Assembly (NCBI GenBank): GCA_032128415.1 | Contig: JAQBGW010000165.1 | Span: 1 to 64,000 of the forward strand | Reading direction: 5' to 3' | Length of the DNA stretch: 64,000 nt | From: Ga0077527 sp032128415 | GTDB lineage: Bacteria > Pseudomonadota > Gammaproteobacteria > Burkholderiales > SG8-41 | Shown here: positions 1-7,539 of the stretch, in pieces | How the letters are laid out: the number at the start of each line of letters is the position of its first letter | Position numbering within the stretch: position 1 is the first letter of the stretch | Program-made: the position numbers and the translations under genes | Notes under the pieces: model-generated | Seen by the model: the letters and a program-made list of their open reading frames with translations, nothing else | What the model was told of the DNA's origin: nothing | The model's database searches: none

Positions 1-702
1 CAGCTGATGTTCTATCTGTCCTCGATCGTCTGCTTCTTCGTCTTTGCAATGCTCGTTGTCCTATCGATGCTCTCGCTGTTGAGGCAACGACGGTTCTACT
101 GCGTGCTGTTGGGTGTCGTCTTTCTTCCTTTGGCGTTCACCATGATCCGCAACATCCCGCCCTTGATCGTGGCTTGCCTGCCCGGTTGCGTGTTCGGTCT
201 GTCGCTGTCGCGCCTGGCCGATCGGCTGGGGTTACGGGGGTCGCTGCGACGCAGGCTGTCCCACGCCTTCCTCGGCGGCGTGCTGCTCGTCGTCGCCGGA
301 CTCGGCGCGCGCGTGTGCACGGACGCCTACTACGTCTCCAGCCGTCGCCTCGAGCGTTTCGGCCTGGGTTGGAACGAGCTGACGCAGCCGGTTGCCGCGG
401 CGCAGTTCGCCGGTCGGTCGGGTCTCGAAGGGCACGTGCTGAACCACCTCAACTTCGGCGCCTACCTGATGTGGGCGCTGGACCGGCCCGTGTTCATCGA
501 CGGCCGGCTGGAGGTGATGGGTGAGGCCTTCTACGCCGAGTATCGTCGTGCGCTCGATTCGCCGGCCGGGCTCGACGCCGCAGTACGGCAGTACGACATC
601 GAGTGGGTCATCTTCCCGTACCGCTTGAGACCGGATCTGCTGAACGGTCTTTCGCGCGTCGCCGGCTGGCACTGCAGTGCCTTGCACGCCCACGCTGGCT
701 GA
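1..702 (+). CDS. Multipass membrane protein, 5' end outside window and probably 3' disrupted
   Basis: The frame is open from base 1, so the true start may lie upstream; the first ATG is at base 7. The N-terminal ~100 residues hold about three hydrophobic segments. The following soluble part contains HLNFGAYLMWALDRPVFIDGR and ends near QYDIEWVIFPYRLRP. The pattern 'N-x-G-x-YL-x-W, FIDGR, Y...VxWVxFP' resembles the C-terminal part of large multipass membrane proteins with glycosyltransferase-like architecture (inference from memory, no search). GC content looks clearly higher than downstream. The last residues (after about base 680) are read through sequence that codes, in another frame, for a hydroxy-acid dehydrogenase, so the natural C-terminus is probably missing. 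Function unknown. Confidence 0.5.
   Translation, partial: QLMFYLSSIVCFFVFAMLVVLSMLSLLRQRRFYCVLLGVVFLPLAFTMIRNIPPLIVACLPGCVFGLSLSRLADRLGLRGSLRRRLSHAFLGGVLLVVAGLGARVCTDAYYVSSRRLERFGLGWNELTQPVAAAQFAGRSGLEGHVLNHLNFGAYLMWALDRPVFIDGRLEVMGEAFYAEYRRALDSPAGLDAAVRQYDIEWVIFPYRLRPDLLNGLSRVAGWHCSALHAHAG
676..690. other. Probable recombination or assembly junction
   Basis: Left of this point the sequence codes (frame 1) for a GC-rich membrane protein. Right of it, from about base 681, a different frame codes for the interior of an FMN-dependent alpha-hydroxy-acid dehydrogenase starting at LARPRWLIGTALRT. Neither gene is complete. No insertion sequence, tRNA or inverted repeat is visible at the join, so it could be a deletion/rearrangement in the genome or a chimeric contig. 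Confidence 0.6.
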
Positions 703-1298
703 TCGGCACAGCACTGCGCACATATTTTACGCAAGGCATGCCGCATTTCGAGAACATGGGCCCGCGCACACCGCTGGTGTCGCGTACCGCCGTGCGCGAG
801 CGCGCGCTGCGCGACCATCTCAACTGGGAACACGTGGCGCTGATGCGCAGGCTGTGGAAAGGCAAGCTGGTGATCAAGGGCATACTCGCCAAAGCTGACG
901 CCATACTCGCGCGCGAACACGGCGTAGACGGCATCATGGTCTCGAATCACGGCGGCCGTCAGCTGGATTCGGCTACCACGCCGCTGCGCGTACTACCGGG
1001 CATCGCAGAAGTCGCGGGCGACATGACGGTGATGCTGGATAGCGGCGTGCGCCGCGGCACCGATGTGTTGAAAGCGCTGGCGCTGGGCGCAAAATTTGTT
1101 TTTATCGGCCGGCCGATGCTCTACGCCGCAGCGGTCGCCGGAGAAGCCGGTGTGCGTCATGCCATCAAGCTGCTGCATGACGAAGTCGATCGCGATATGG
1201 GATTACTCGGCATCAATACGCTGGACGAGATGACACGCGAGCGCTTGATGGATGCGCGCGAATTTGACGGCGTGCTGTTGAACCGATCTCCGGCATAG
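681..1298 (+). pseudogene. FMN-dependent alpha-hydroxy-acid dehydrogenase (L-lactate dehydrogenase type), 5'-truncated
   Basis: About 205 residues of the C-terminal half of an LldD/glycolate oxidase/mandelate dehydrogenase-type flavoenzyme, which oxidises an L-2-hydroxy acid to the 2-oxo acid. Visible motifs are the substrate/FMN lysine (LVIKGI), the active-site SNHGGRQLD with catalytic His and substrate-binding Arg, the phosphate-binding DSGVRRGTDVLKALALGA, and FIGRPMLY. Full-length members are about 380 residues, so roughly 170 N-terminal residues are missing; homology starts abruptly at base ~681. The open frame extends back to 603 only by reading through the foreign upstream sequence. As it stands it has no proper start and should be inactive, unless the junction is an assembly error. 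It sits 12 bases before the next gene, with which it was probably co-transcribed. Confidence 0.75.
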
Positions 1299-1310
1299 CC
1301 GCCCGGCAAT

Positions 1311-2114
1311 ATGCTGACCGCCTCGATTCCGTACACGCTGGAAACCGGCGAGAAGCTGGTCAACGCGACCTTCGGTCCCAACAACATCCAGCGCAGCTCC
1401 AGCGGCACCATAGACTGGCGCGAAGTCAGCATCCGTAACGGTCGACTGCACAAAGAAGGTTTTGCGCTCGACCGCAATGGCTTCACCTTTGTCGAACACC
1501 AGACCACCATGCAGGATTTTTTCGATCCCGAGGCATTGACATCGGTGTACTACGCCGAGGTCGCCGCACTGATCAAAGCGCAATCGGGCGGCGCCCGTGT
1601 AGTCGTGTTCGACCACACGCTGCGTTCCGGCGACGAGAATGAACGTGAGGCCAAACTGATACGCGAACCGGTGCTGTGGGCACACAACGATTACACCGAA
1701 TGGTCGGGGCCGCAGCGCGTGCGCGATCTGCTGCCGGACGAAGCTGAAGCCTTGCTGCAACACCGCTTTGCCATCATCCAGGTATGGCGCGCGATCAACC
1801 AGCCTATTCAGTCCAACCCGCTGGCCATCGCCGATGCATCAAGCGTGCCCACAGAAGACCTGATGATTGCCGAGCGGCGCTACCCGACACGCGTCGGGCA
1901 GACCTACCGCCTGCGCTACGGCGCAGGACATCAGTGGTTTTATTTTCCGCAAATGCGCCGCGATGAGGCACTGGTATTCAAGGTATTCGACTCGGCCACC
2001 GATGGCCGGGCGCGCTTCACCGCGCACACTTCATTCGAAGATCCGACCACGCCTCCGGGTGCGCCGCCCCGACAGAGCATCGAAGCGCGGGCGCTGGTGT
2101 TTTTCGACCAGTAA
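1311..2114 (+). CDS. CmcJ/NvfI-family oxidoreductase (Fe(II)/2-oxoglutarate-type hydroxylase-like)
   Basis: A 267-residue protein. The layout fits the CmcJ / NvfI / asaB hydroxylase-desaturase family, whose founding members are the cephamycin 7-alpha-methoxylase component CmcJ and the fungal NvfI: an N-terminal YTLETGEKLVNATFG, a central RVVVFDHTLRS and HNDYTEWSGPQRV, then QVWRAINQPIQSNPLAIADASS and a C-terminal RYGAGHQWFYFPQM. The His-x-Asp in AHNDYT is a good candidate for the iron-binding pair, with a later His in GAGHQWFYFP. These proteins are scattered in bacteria and the physiological substrate here is unknown. It follows the truncated lactate-dehydrogenase-like gene by 12 bases and converges on the TfdA-like dioxygenase. 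There is no clear Shine-Dalgarno, which suggests translation coupled to the upstream gene. Confidence 0.72.
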   Translation: MLTASIPYTLETGEKLVNATFGPNNIQRSSSGTIDWREVSIRNGRLHKEGFALDRNGFTFVEHQTTMQDFFDPEALTSVYYAEVAALIKAQSGGARVVVFDHTLRSGDENEREAKLIREPVLWAHNDYTEWSGPQRVRDLLPDEAEALLQHRFAIIQVWRAINQPIQSNPLAIADASSVPTEDLMIAERRYPTRVGQTYRLRYGAGHQWFYFPQMRRDEALVFKVFDSATDGRARFTAHTSFEDPTTPPGAPPRQSIEARALVFFDQ

Positions 2115-2121
2115 CCGCGGC

Positions 2122-3018
2122 TCAGGCCGGCAAGGGCACGCCTTCCTGTTCGCAGGAGTTCGACACGTCGCTGACGGTGACGCGGCGCATGTCGCGCACC
2201 CAGCGCAGATCATCGAAATCAGTGCCGCGATGCATGGTGCAGCGGTTGTCCCACATGATGAGCTCGTGCGGACGCCAGCGGTGGGTGTGCATAAACTGGC
2301 GCTGCGTGGTGTGGGCGATCAATTCGTCGATCAGCGCCCGACCCTCGGCATCGGGCATGCCCCAGATGCGGCCGGCGTGTGAGGCCACATACAGCGACTT
2401 GCGGCCATTTTGCGGGATGGTGCGCACCAGCACCTGCGGCACCGGCGGCAGTCGATTTTTTTCTTCTTCGGTGAAATCCATGAAGCCGTTACGCCGCCGC
2501 GAGTGCGCGATCCAGTGTTCGACCACCAAACCCTGCAATTTCTTTTTTGTCGCATCCAGCAATGCGTCGTACGCCGCGCGCTGATCGACGAACTGGGTGT
2601 GGCCGCCGATGGGCGCTACAGTTTCGGCATACAGCAACGAGCAGATGCTCGGCAGCCGCTTGAATGAACTGTCGGTATGCCACAGCTTGTTGCCGGCCTT
2701 GTACATGCGTTGCCGGCTGGTCTCGCCCCAGATTTTGCCGTCGGCCGCGAGATTGGAAATGTCGGCAAAGGCACCGGTATAACGCGTCGGCGTGGCTTTG
2801 GGATCCAGCGTGCGTTCCCCCTCAATGGGCCCGAAATGCTCCGCAAAGGCGAGTTGCTGATCCTGGGTCAGCGTCTGTTGCGGAAAGATCAGCACCGCGT
2901 ATTTCCAGAACGCCTGTTTGATCGCAGCCACATCATCGGCAGCCAGTGGTTTGGCCAGATCGACATCACCGATCTCGGCCACGAAATCCGGCGTGACCGG
3001 ATATATGGTAATACCCAT
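2122..3018 (-). CDS. TauD/TfdA-family 2-oxoglutarate-dependent dioxygenase
   Basis: A 298-residue non-haem iron dioxygenase that should couple 2-oxoglutarate decarboxylation to hydroxylation and often to cleavage of a C-O or C-S bond. The iron facial triad is visible as His-x-Asp in LWHTDSSFK and a distal His in MWDNRCTMHRG; the 2-oxoglutarate arginine follows in RWVRDMRRVT. The spacing and the strings SQDQQ-like LTQDQQLAFAEHFGP, WHTDSSF and IMWDNRCTMHRG resemble TfdA (2,4-D dioxygenase, 287 aa) more than TauD. The start was placed at 3018 because a strong GAGGAGG lies just upstream; the open frame extends 39 codons further but has no comparable ribosome site. It is divergent from the DUF1330 gene. 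The substrate is unknown: an aryloxy- or alkoxy-alkanoate or an alkylsulfonate are both possible. Confidence 0.85.
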   Translation of the reverse strand: MGITIYPVTPDFVAEIGDVDLAKPLAADDVAAIKQAFWKYAVLIFPQQTLTQDQQLAFAEHFGPIEGERTLDPKATPTRYTGAFADISNLAADGKIWGETSRQRMYKAGNKLWHTDSSFKRLPSICSLLYAETVAPIGGHTQFVDQRAAYDALLDATKKKLQGLVVEHWIAHSRRRNGFMDFTEEEKNRLPPVPQVLVRTIPQNGRKSLYVASHAGRIWGMPDAEGRALIDELIAHTTQRQFMHTHRWRPHELIMWDNRCTMHRGTDFDDLRWVRDMRRVTVSDVSNSCEQEGVPLPA

Positions 3019-3092
3019 ACACTCCTCCTCTACTTCATCGGACGGCTGCACTGCCGCAGTATTATCGCGCGAATGCCGCGAGCCGGCGAATC

Positions 3093-3104
3093 TGCTGCGC
3101 AGCA
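3093..3104. promoter_or_regulatory. 12-bp palindrome in the divergent dioxygenase/DUF1330 intergenic region
   Basis: TGCTGCGCAGCA is a perfect inverted repeat in the 134-base gap between the TfdA-like gene and the DUF1330 gene. It could be an operator serving both directions, but a 12-bp palindrome can occur by chance and no consensus is recognised. Confidence 0.25.
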
Positions 3105-3152
3105 ATGTATCATTCCGAATAGTAGAAGATTTCAACCATCACGGAGGACAGC

Positions 3153-3449
3153 ATGGCCAAAGGTTATTGGGTAGTCACTTACCGCGCGATCAAGGATGCC
3201 GATGCGTTTGCCCGTTACGCCAAGGTCGCGCCAGCCGCAGTGCAGGCCGGCGGCGGACGTTTCCTGGTGCGCGGAATGGCGGCGAAGGTTTACGAGGCCG
3301 GCATCCAGCAGCGCGTAGTAATCATCGAATTCGACAGCCTCGCGCAGGCGCTCGCTGCACACGACACGCCCGCATACCAGGCGGCGTTGAAGGAACTTGC
3401 CGGCAACGCCGTCGAGCGCGACATGCGCATCGTTGAGGGACTCGCTTAA
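3153..3449 (+). CDS. DUF1330 domain protein (dimeric alpha-beta barrel)
   Basis: A 98-residue protein that matches DUF1330 over its whole length: MAKGYWVVTYRAIKDADAFARYAKVAPAAV, the GGRFLVRG turn, and VVIIEFDSLAQALAAHDTPAYQAAL. The family adopts a ferredoxin-like dimeric alpha-beta barrel related to antibiotic-monooxygenase/EthD folds; no enzyme activity is firmly established. The start is supported by GGAGGA about 7 bases upstream. It is divergent from the TfdA-like dioxygenase, which suggests joint regulation, and convergent with recQ. Confidence 0.85.
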   Translation: MAKGYWVVTYRAIKDADAFARYAKVAPAAVQAGGGRFLVRGMAAKVYEAGIQQRVVIIEFDSLAQALAAHDTPAYQAALKELAGNAVERDMRIVEGLA

Positions 3450-3470
3450 AAGCGAGCGTCGCCCCGGACT

Positions 3471-5279
3471 TCAGCGCCGCACCAGATCCAGCAGCGCGGC
3501 GCCGTAGCGCTCCAGTTTTTTGGCACCAATGCCGCTGATTGCGCCCAGGGCATCCATGTCCGCAGGCCGCGCTGCGGCAATTTCCTGCAGCGTGCGGTCA
3601 TGAAATATCACGAAAGCCGGGACTGACTGCACTCGCGCCTGCTCCATGCGCCAGACCTTAAGTTGCTCCAGCAATCCCGCAGCGGCTGCGGGCAAGGCGC
3701 TGCCGATCGTGCCGCGGCGCGTCTTCCTGGATTTGACTTTGCGCGGCAGTGCGTTGCGCATGGCGACACGCTGCTCGCCTTTCAGCACCGGCCGGCTGGA
3801 GTCGGTCAGGCGTAGTGCGCCGTAAGACTCGTGGTCCGGGCGGATAAACCCCAGCGCCGCCAACTGCCGGAATACGTTGCGCCATGCTGCTTCATCAAGC
3901 TCGGCGCCGATGCCGAACACATTGAGTTTGTCATGCCCCCATTGCGCGGTGCGTTCCGTAGCACGGCCACGCAGCACGTCGATCAGATGCATCGCGCCGA
4001 AGCGCTGGCCGGTGCGGTAGACGCACGACAGCGCCTGGCGGGAGGCCTCGGTCGCATCCCATGTCTGCGGCGGTTCGATGCAGGTATCGCAATTGCCGCA
4101 GGGTCCACTGGTTTCATCGAAGTATTCGAGCAGGCGTACGCGGCGGCAGCCGGCCGTCTCACACAGACCGAGTAAGGCATCGAGTTTCGCCACCGATACA
4201 CGGCGGTAATCCTCGCCGCCCTCGGACTGGTCGATCATGCGCCGTTGCTGCACGACATCACTCAGGCCGTACGACATCCACGCATCGGCCGGTGCGCCGT
4301 CGCGCCCGGCACGCCCGGTTTCCTGGTAATAACCCTCGATACTTTTCGGCAGGTCGAGGTGAGCGACAAATCGCACATCGGGTTTGTCGATGCCCATGCC
4401 GAAGGCAATGGTGGCAACGACCACGATGCCGTCTTCGCGTTGAAAGCGCGCCTGGTTAGCCGCGCGCGATGCGGCATCCATGCCGGCATGATACGGAATC
4501 GCACGCACGCCCTGCCCGGCCAGCCACGCTGCGGTCTCATCGACTTTTTTGCGCGACAGGCAATACACGATACCCGCCTCGCCGTCATGGTCGTCGCGGA
4601 TAAAACGCAGCAGTTGAACCCGCGCCTCCTGCTTGTCGACGATGGTGTAGCGGATATTGGGCCGGTCAAAGCTGGAGACGAATACCCGCGCGTCATCAAG
4701 CGCGAGGCGGTGAATGATTTCGACACGGGTCTGCGGATCGGCAGTCGCCGTCAGCGCGATGCGCGGCACTGCCGGAAATTTTTCGTGCAATACCGAGAGC
4801 TGGAGATATTCCGGGCGGAAATCGTGGCCCCATTGCGACACACAATGCGCCTCGTCGATGGCGAACAGCGCGAGTTTCGATGCGGCGAGGCATTCCAGCA
4901 TGCGCGGCATCACCAGCCGCTCGGGCGCGATGTAGAGCAGATCGAGATCACCAGCACGCAGCGCCTTTTCGCAAGCGTTGACCTCGCGACCGTCGAGTGT
5001 CGAATTGAGAAAGGCTGCACGCACGCCCAATTGCTTCAACGCTGCGACCTGATCCTGCATCAATGCAATCAGCGGCGACACCACCAGCGCGGTACCTGCA
5101 CGCAGCAGCGCCGGCAACTGGAAGCACAATGACTTGCCGCCGCCGGTGGGCATCAGCACCAGCGCATCACCACCGCCGGCAACATGTTCAATGATGTCCT
5201 GCTGCACGCCGCGGAATGCGGGATGGCCGAATACGGTGTTGAGCAGTTGCAGTGGGCGGGGATCGGCGGCGTGATTCAT
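3471..5279 (-). CDS. recQ: ATP-dependent DNA helicase RecQ
   Basis: A 602-residue superfamily 2 helicase that unwinds DNA 3'->5' in recombination and repair. Visible are Walker A (MPTGGGKSL, near residue 49), the DEAH box (near 142), the QETGRAGRDG motif VI with its arginines, the four-cysteine zinc module (CETAGCRR...CGNCDTC) and a C-terminal HRDC domain ending GIGAKKLERYGAALLDLV. E. coli RecQ is 609 residues, so it is full length. The ATG at 5279 (MNHAADPRPLQ) was chosen because the 31 codons upstream are not family-like. It lies on the same strand as the catabolic array but after a 148-base gap with its own promoter-like sequence, so it is probably separate from it. Confidence 0.96.
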   Translation of the reverse strand: MNHAADPRPLQLLNTVFGHPAFRGVQQDIIEHVAGGGDALVLMPTGGGKSLCFQLPALLRAGTALVVSPLIALMQDQVAALKQLGVRAAFLNSTLDGREVNACEKALRAGDLDLLYIAPERLVMPRMLECLAASKLALFAIDEAHCVSQWGHDFRPEYLQLSVLHEKFPAVPRIALTATADPQTRVEIIHRLALDDARVFVSSFDRPNIRYTIVDKQEARVQLLRFIRDDHDGEAGIVYCLSRKKVDETAAWLAGQGVRAIPYHAGMDAASRAANQARFQREDGIVVVATIAFGMGIDKPDVRFVAHLDLPKSIEGYYQETGRAGRDGAPADAWMSYGLSDVVQQRRMIDQSEGGEDYRRVSVAKLDALLGLCETAGCRRVRLLEYFDETSGPCGNCDTCIEPPQTWDATEASRQALSCVYRTGQRFGAMHLIDVLRGRATERTAQWGHDKLNVFGIGAELDEAAWRNVFRQLAALGFIRPDHESYGALRLTDSSRPVLKGEQRVAMRNALPRKVKSRKTRRGTIGSALPAAAAGLLEQLKVWRMEQARVQSVPAFVIFHDRTLQEIAAARPADMDALGAISGIGAKKLERYGAALLDLVRR

Positions 5280-5378
5280 TGCGGAGTAGCGTGGTGACGG
5301 AGCAGTGTGGCGGCCCGGGTGGATGGAATGATCGGCAGCGCAAACAGGGCTCAACCATCGCCAGCGATACACAATTTA

Positions 5379-5408
5379 ATGTTTAAAAACAAATACTTAC
5401 AACAACAC
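5379..5408 (-). promoter_or_regulatory. Possible recQ promoter
   Basis: In the AT-rich gap before recQ the minus strand carries TTGTAA followed about 18 bases later by TAAATT, a passable sigma70 pair. The surrounding sequence is unusually AT-rich for this genome. No experimental support. Confidence 0.3.
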
Positions 5409-5427
5409 AGCAGCACCTATTCTGCCA

Positions 5428-6441
5428 TCAGCCGTTACGTGAACGCCCGGCCAGTTTGCGCAGTTCCTGATGCAGCACGTCAGAAATGACCAGGCCCTCG
5501 GCCTGCGCCTTCGCGGTCGCCTGTTGCCGCCGCACACCTGGCAAGCGCACCCCTTCATCGGCGAGCATATGGCGAATCATGTCTTCGAGTCGTGCGTAAT
5601 ACACATCGGCGCCGGCCAGCGCGGAGGGATCAATCACGAGCACGGCATGGCCGATGCGCGGTTTGTTGCCGGGCTCGAAGTACGAATCATTCTCGCGGCT
5701 CAGCGCCGCACCGGTCAGCGCCACGCACAATGCTTCAACCATCAGTGCCAGTGCCGTGCCTTTGACGCCACCGATCGCGGTGAGGCTACCGGTCAGTGCG
5801 GCCTGCGCATCGGTCGTCGGATTGCCGTCGCGATCGACCGCCCAACCCAATGGAATTGATTTGCCTTCCTTGGCCATCAGCATGATCTTGCCGCGGGTCA
5901 CTTCGGTCAGCGACAGATCGATGACCACAGGCGCGGCGTTTTTCCTCGGGAAAATCGCCGCCACCGGATTGGTCCCGAAAAAAGCTTTTTTGCCGCCCCA
6001 GGCATTGATCGCTGCCGGAGAGTTGGTGAACGCAAGCCCGACCATCCCTGCTTCGGCAACCGGTGCGAGATGATAGGCTGCTGCGCCGAAATGATGGCTG
6101 TTGGTGACACCAGAAAATGCAACGCCGTAGCGTTTGGCACGCTTGATCGCTTCATTGACCGCCAGCGCCGCCGCCGGAAATGCCAGTCCGCCACCGGCGT
6201 CGATCAGGCAGGTCGCGCCGGCCTTTCTGATGATTTTCGGTTTGGCCTTGCCGTCGGCGCGGCCCTCGCGCAGATGTTGCGCGTACAGCGCCACGCGCGA
6301 CAGACCGTGGCCAGCCAAGCCTTCGGCTTCGGCCACAACCAGCGCTTTCGCGGTGGCTGTCGCCATCGCTTTGGAGGCACCCGCGCGCTTCAAGGCGCGT
6401 GTGGCGAGATCGGTCAGCGTCGCGGCAGCGAGGGTTGGCAT
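5428..6441 (-). CDS. Ldh-family (malate/L-lactate/sulfolactate-type) NAD(P)-dependent dehydrogenase
   Basis: A 337-residue member of the Ldh_2 family (YlbC, ComC and similar), which oxidises 2-hydroxy acids such as malate, lactate, ureidoglycolate or (R)-3-sulfolactate with NAD(P)+. Visible are the N-terminal EGLAGHGLSRVALYAQHL, the catalytic SHHFGAAAYH, the NSPAAINAWGG loop and the GVKGTALALMVEAL segment before the C-terminus. It is the last gene of the minus-strand catabolic array, 11 bases after the Bug protein. ComC-type enzymes of this family interconvert (R)-sulfolactate and sulfopyruvate, which would fit SuyAB-like genes at the head of the array, but malate-type activity would also fit the fumarase. 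The exact substrate cannot be told from sequence alone. Confidence 0.85.
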   Translation of the reverse strand: MPTLAAATLTDLATRALKRAGASKAMATATAKALVVAEAEGLAGHGLSRVALYAQHLREGRADGKAKPKIIRKAGATCLIDAGGGLAFPAAALAVNEAIKRAKRYGVAFSGVTNSHHFGAAAYHLAPVAEAGMVGLAFTNSPAAINAWGGKKAFFGTNPVAAIFPRKNAAPVVIDLSLTEVTRGKIMLMAKEGKSIPLGWAVDRDGNPTTDAQAALTGSLTAIGGVKGTALALMVEALCVALTGAALSRENDSYFEPGNKPRIGHAVLVIDPSALAGADVYYARLEDMIRHMLADEGVRLPGVRRQQATAKAQAEGLVISDVLHQELRKLAGRSRNG

Positions 6442-6452
6442 CGGTTAAAACC

Positions 6453-7445
6453 TCAGTCCAGACGCGTGTTCGACGCCTTGGCTACCTCGGCCCATTTGGC
6501 TGTTTCTACTTTGACGAATGCTGCAAATTCGGCGGTTGTATTTCCGCCCGGTTCGGCACCAGAGTCAATAATGCGCTTCGAAACCTCCGGAGACTTCACG
6601 GCAGCAACCCATGACTTATAAAGTGTTTCAATGACCGGGGCCGGTGTCTTGCTGGGTGCGAAAAGACCATTCCACTGTACAGCCATATGCCCGGGAACAC
6701 CGGCCTCAATCATGGTCGGGATATCCGGTGCCAAAGCCGAACGCTTGGGACCCGCCACACCAAGGCCACGCAGTTTGCCTGTCTTGAAATGACGTGCCGC
6801 AACCGGCAAAACAATAAATCCGGCCTGTGCCTCACCGGTCAGCACCGCGACAGTCTGTGGAGCCGCGCCTTTGTACGGCAAGTGGGTCATGCGTATGCCA
6901 GTCTTGAGCCGCAAAAGCTCCATGGCCAGTTGCCCCATTGTCCCCGCTCCGGATGATGCGTAATCCAGCGCATTCGGCTTCGACTTCGCAAGCGCAACGA
7001 ATTGCTTGACCGTTTTAACCGGCAATGACGGATGAACGACCAGGGAAAATGGATACTGCGATGCCATCGAAATCGCAACCAGATCCTGACTGGGACTGTA
7101 GGTCAATTTACTGTAGACCGCCGGGCTGATCGCCAGGGATGAGTTGCCGAACAATACCGTGTAACCATCTGCGGGAGCCTTGGCAACGATATCTGCAGCG
7201 ATGTTGCCACTGGCACCAGCGCGGTTATCGACGACAGCCCGCTGCCCCAGATCGGCGATAAATCTCTGCGCGATAATTCTGGCGATGGTGTCGCTGCCGC
7301 CGCCAGGCGGAAACGCCACGATCATGCGCACCGCACGAGTCGGAAAACTCTGCGCTGCGACATCACCCAGCGGGGCAAGTACCGCGCCGCCCGCCAGCAC
7401 CAAGATAATCAAAAGGCGAATGTCGCAGATGTCGAATCTCGTCAT
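6453..7445 (-). CDS. Bug-family tripartite tricarboxylate transporter substrate-binding protein
   Basis: A 330-residue periplasmic solute-binding protein (Bug/TctC family). It has a signal peptide (hydrophobic LLIILVLAGGAVLAPL, probable cleavage after DVAAQ), then FPTRAVRMIVAFPPGGGSDTIARIIAQRF, the conserved ligand-pocket opening, followed by VVDNRAGASGNIAADIVAKAPADGYTVLFG, YASSGAGTMGQLAMELL and HLPYKGAAP. These bind small carboxylates for a TctAB-type secondary transporter. No tctA or tctB is present in this window, which is common because Bug genes far outnumber the membrane parts in many betaproteobacteria. The start at 7445 is supported by GGGGAGGAG upstream. It is the second Bug protein of the array and sits between the flavoprotein and the Ldh gene. 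Confidence 0.92.
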   Translation of the reverse strand: MTRFDICDIRLLIILVLAGGAVLAPLGDVAAQSFPTRAVRMIVAFPPGGGSDTIARIIAQRFIADLGQRAVVDNRAGASGNIAADIVAKAPADGYTVLFGNSSLAISPAVYSKLTYSPSQDLVAISMASQYPFSLVVHPSLPVKTVKQFVALAKSKPNALDYASSGAGTMGQLAMELLRLKTGIRMTHLPYKGAAPQTVAVLTGEAQAGFIVLPVAARHFKTGKLRGLGVAGPKRSALAPDIPTMIEAGVPGHMAVQWNGLFAPSKTPAPVIETLYKSWVAAVKSPEVSKRIIDSGAEPGGNTTAEFAAFVKVETAKWAEVAKASNTRLD

Positions 7446-7539
7446 GATTCTCCTCCCCAGTTGTTTTCTAATTTGAAGACCAGTGTCTCGCGCATGCCGG
7501 AAAAAATCAATCGCCATCCGACCGATACCGGCGCCGCAA

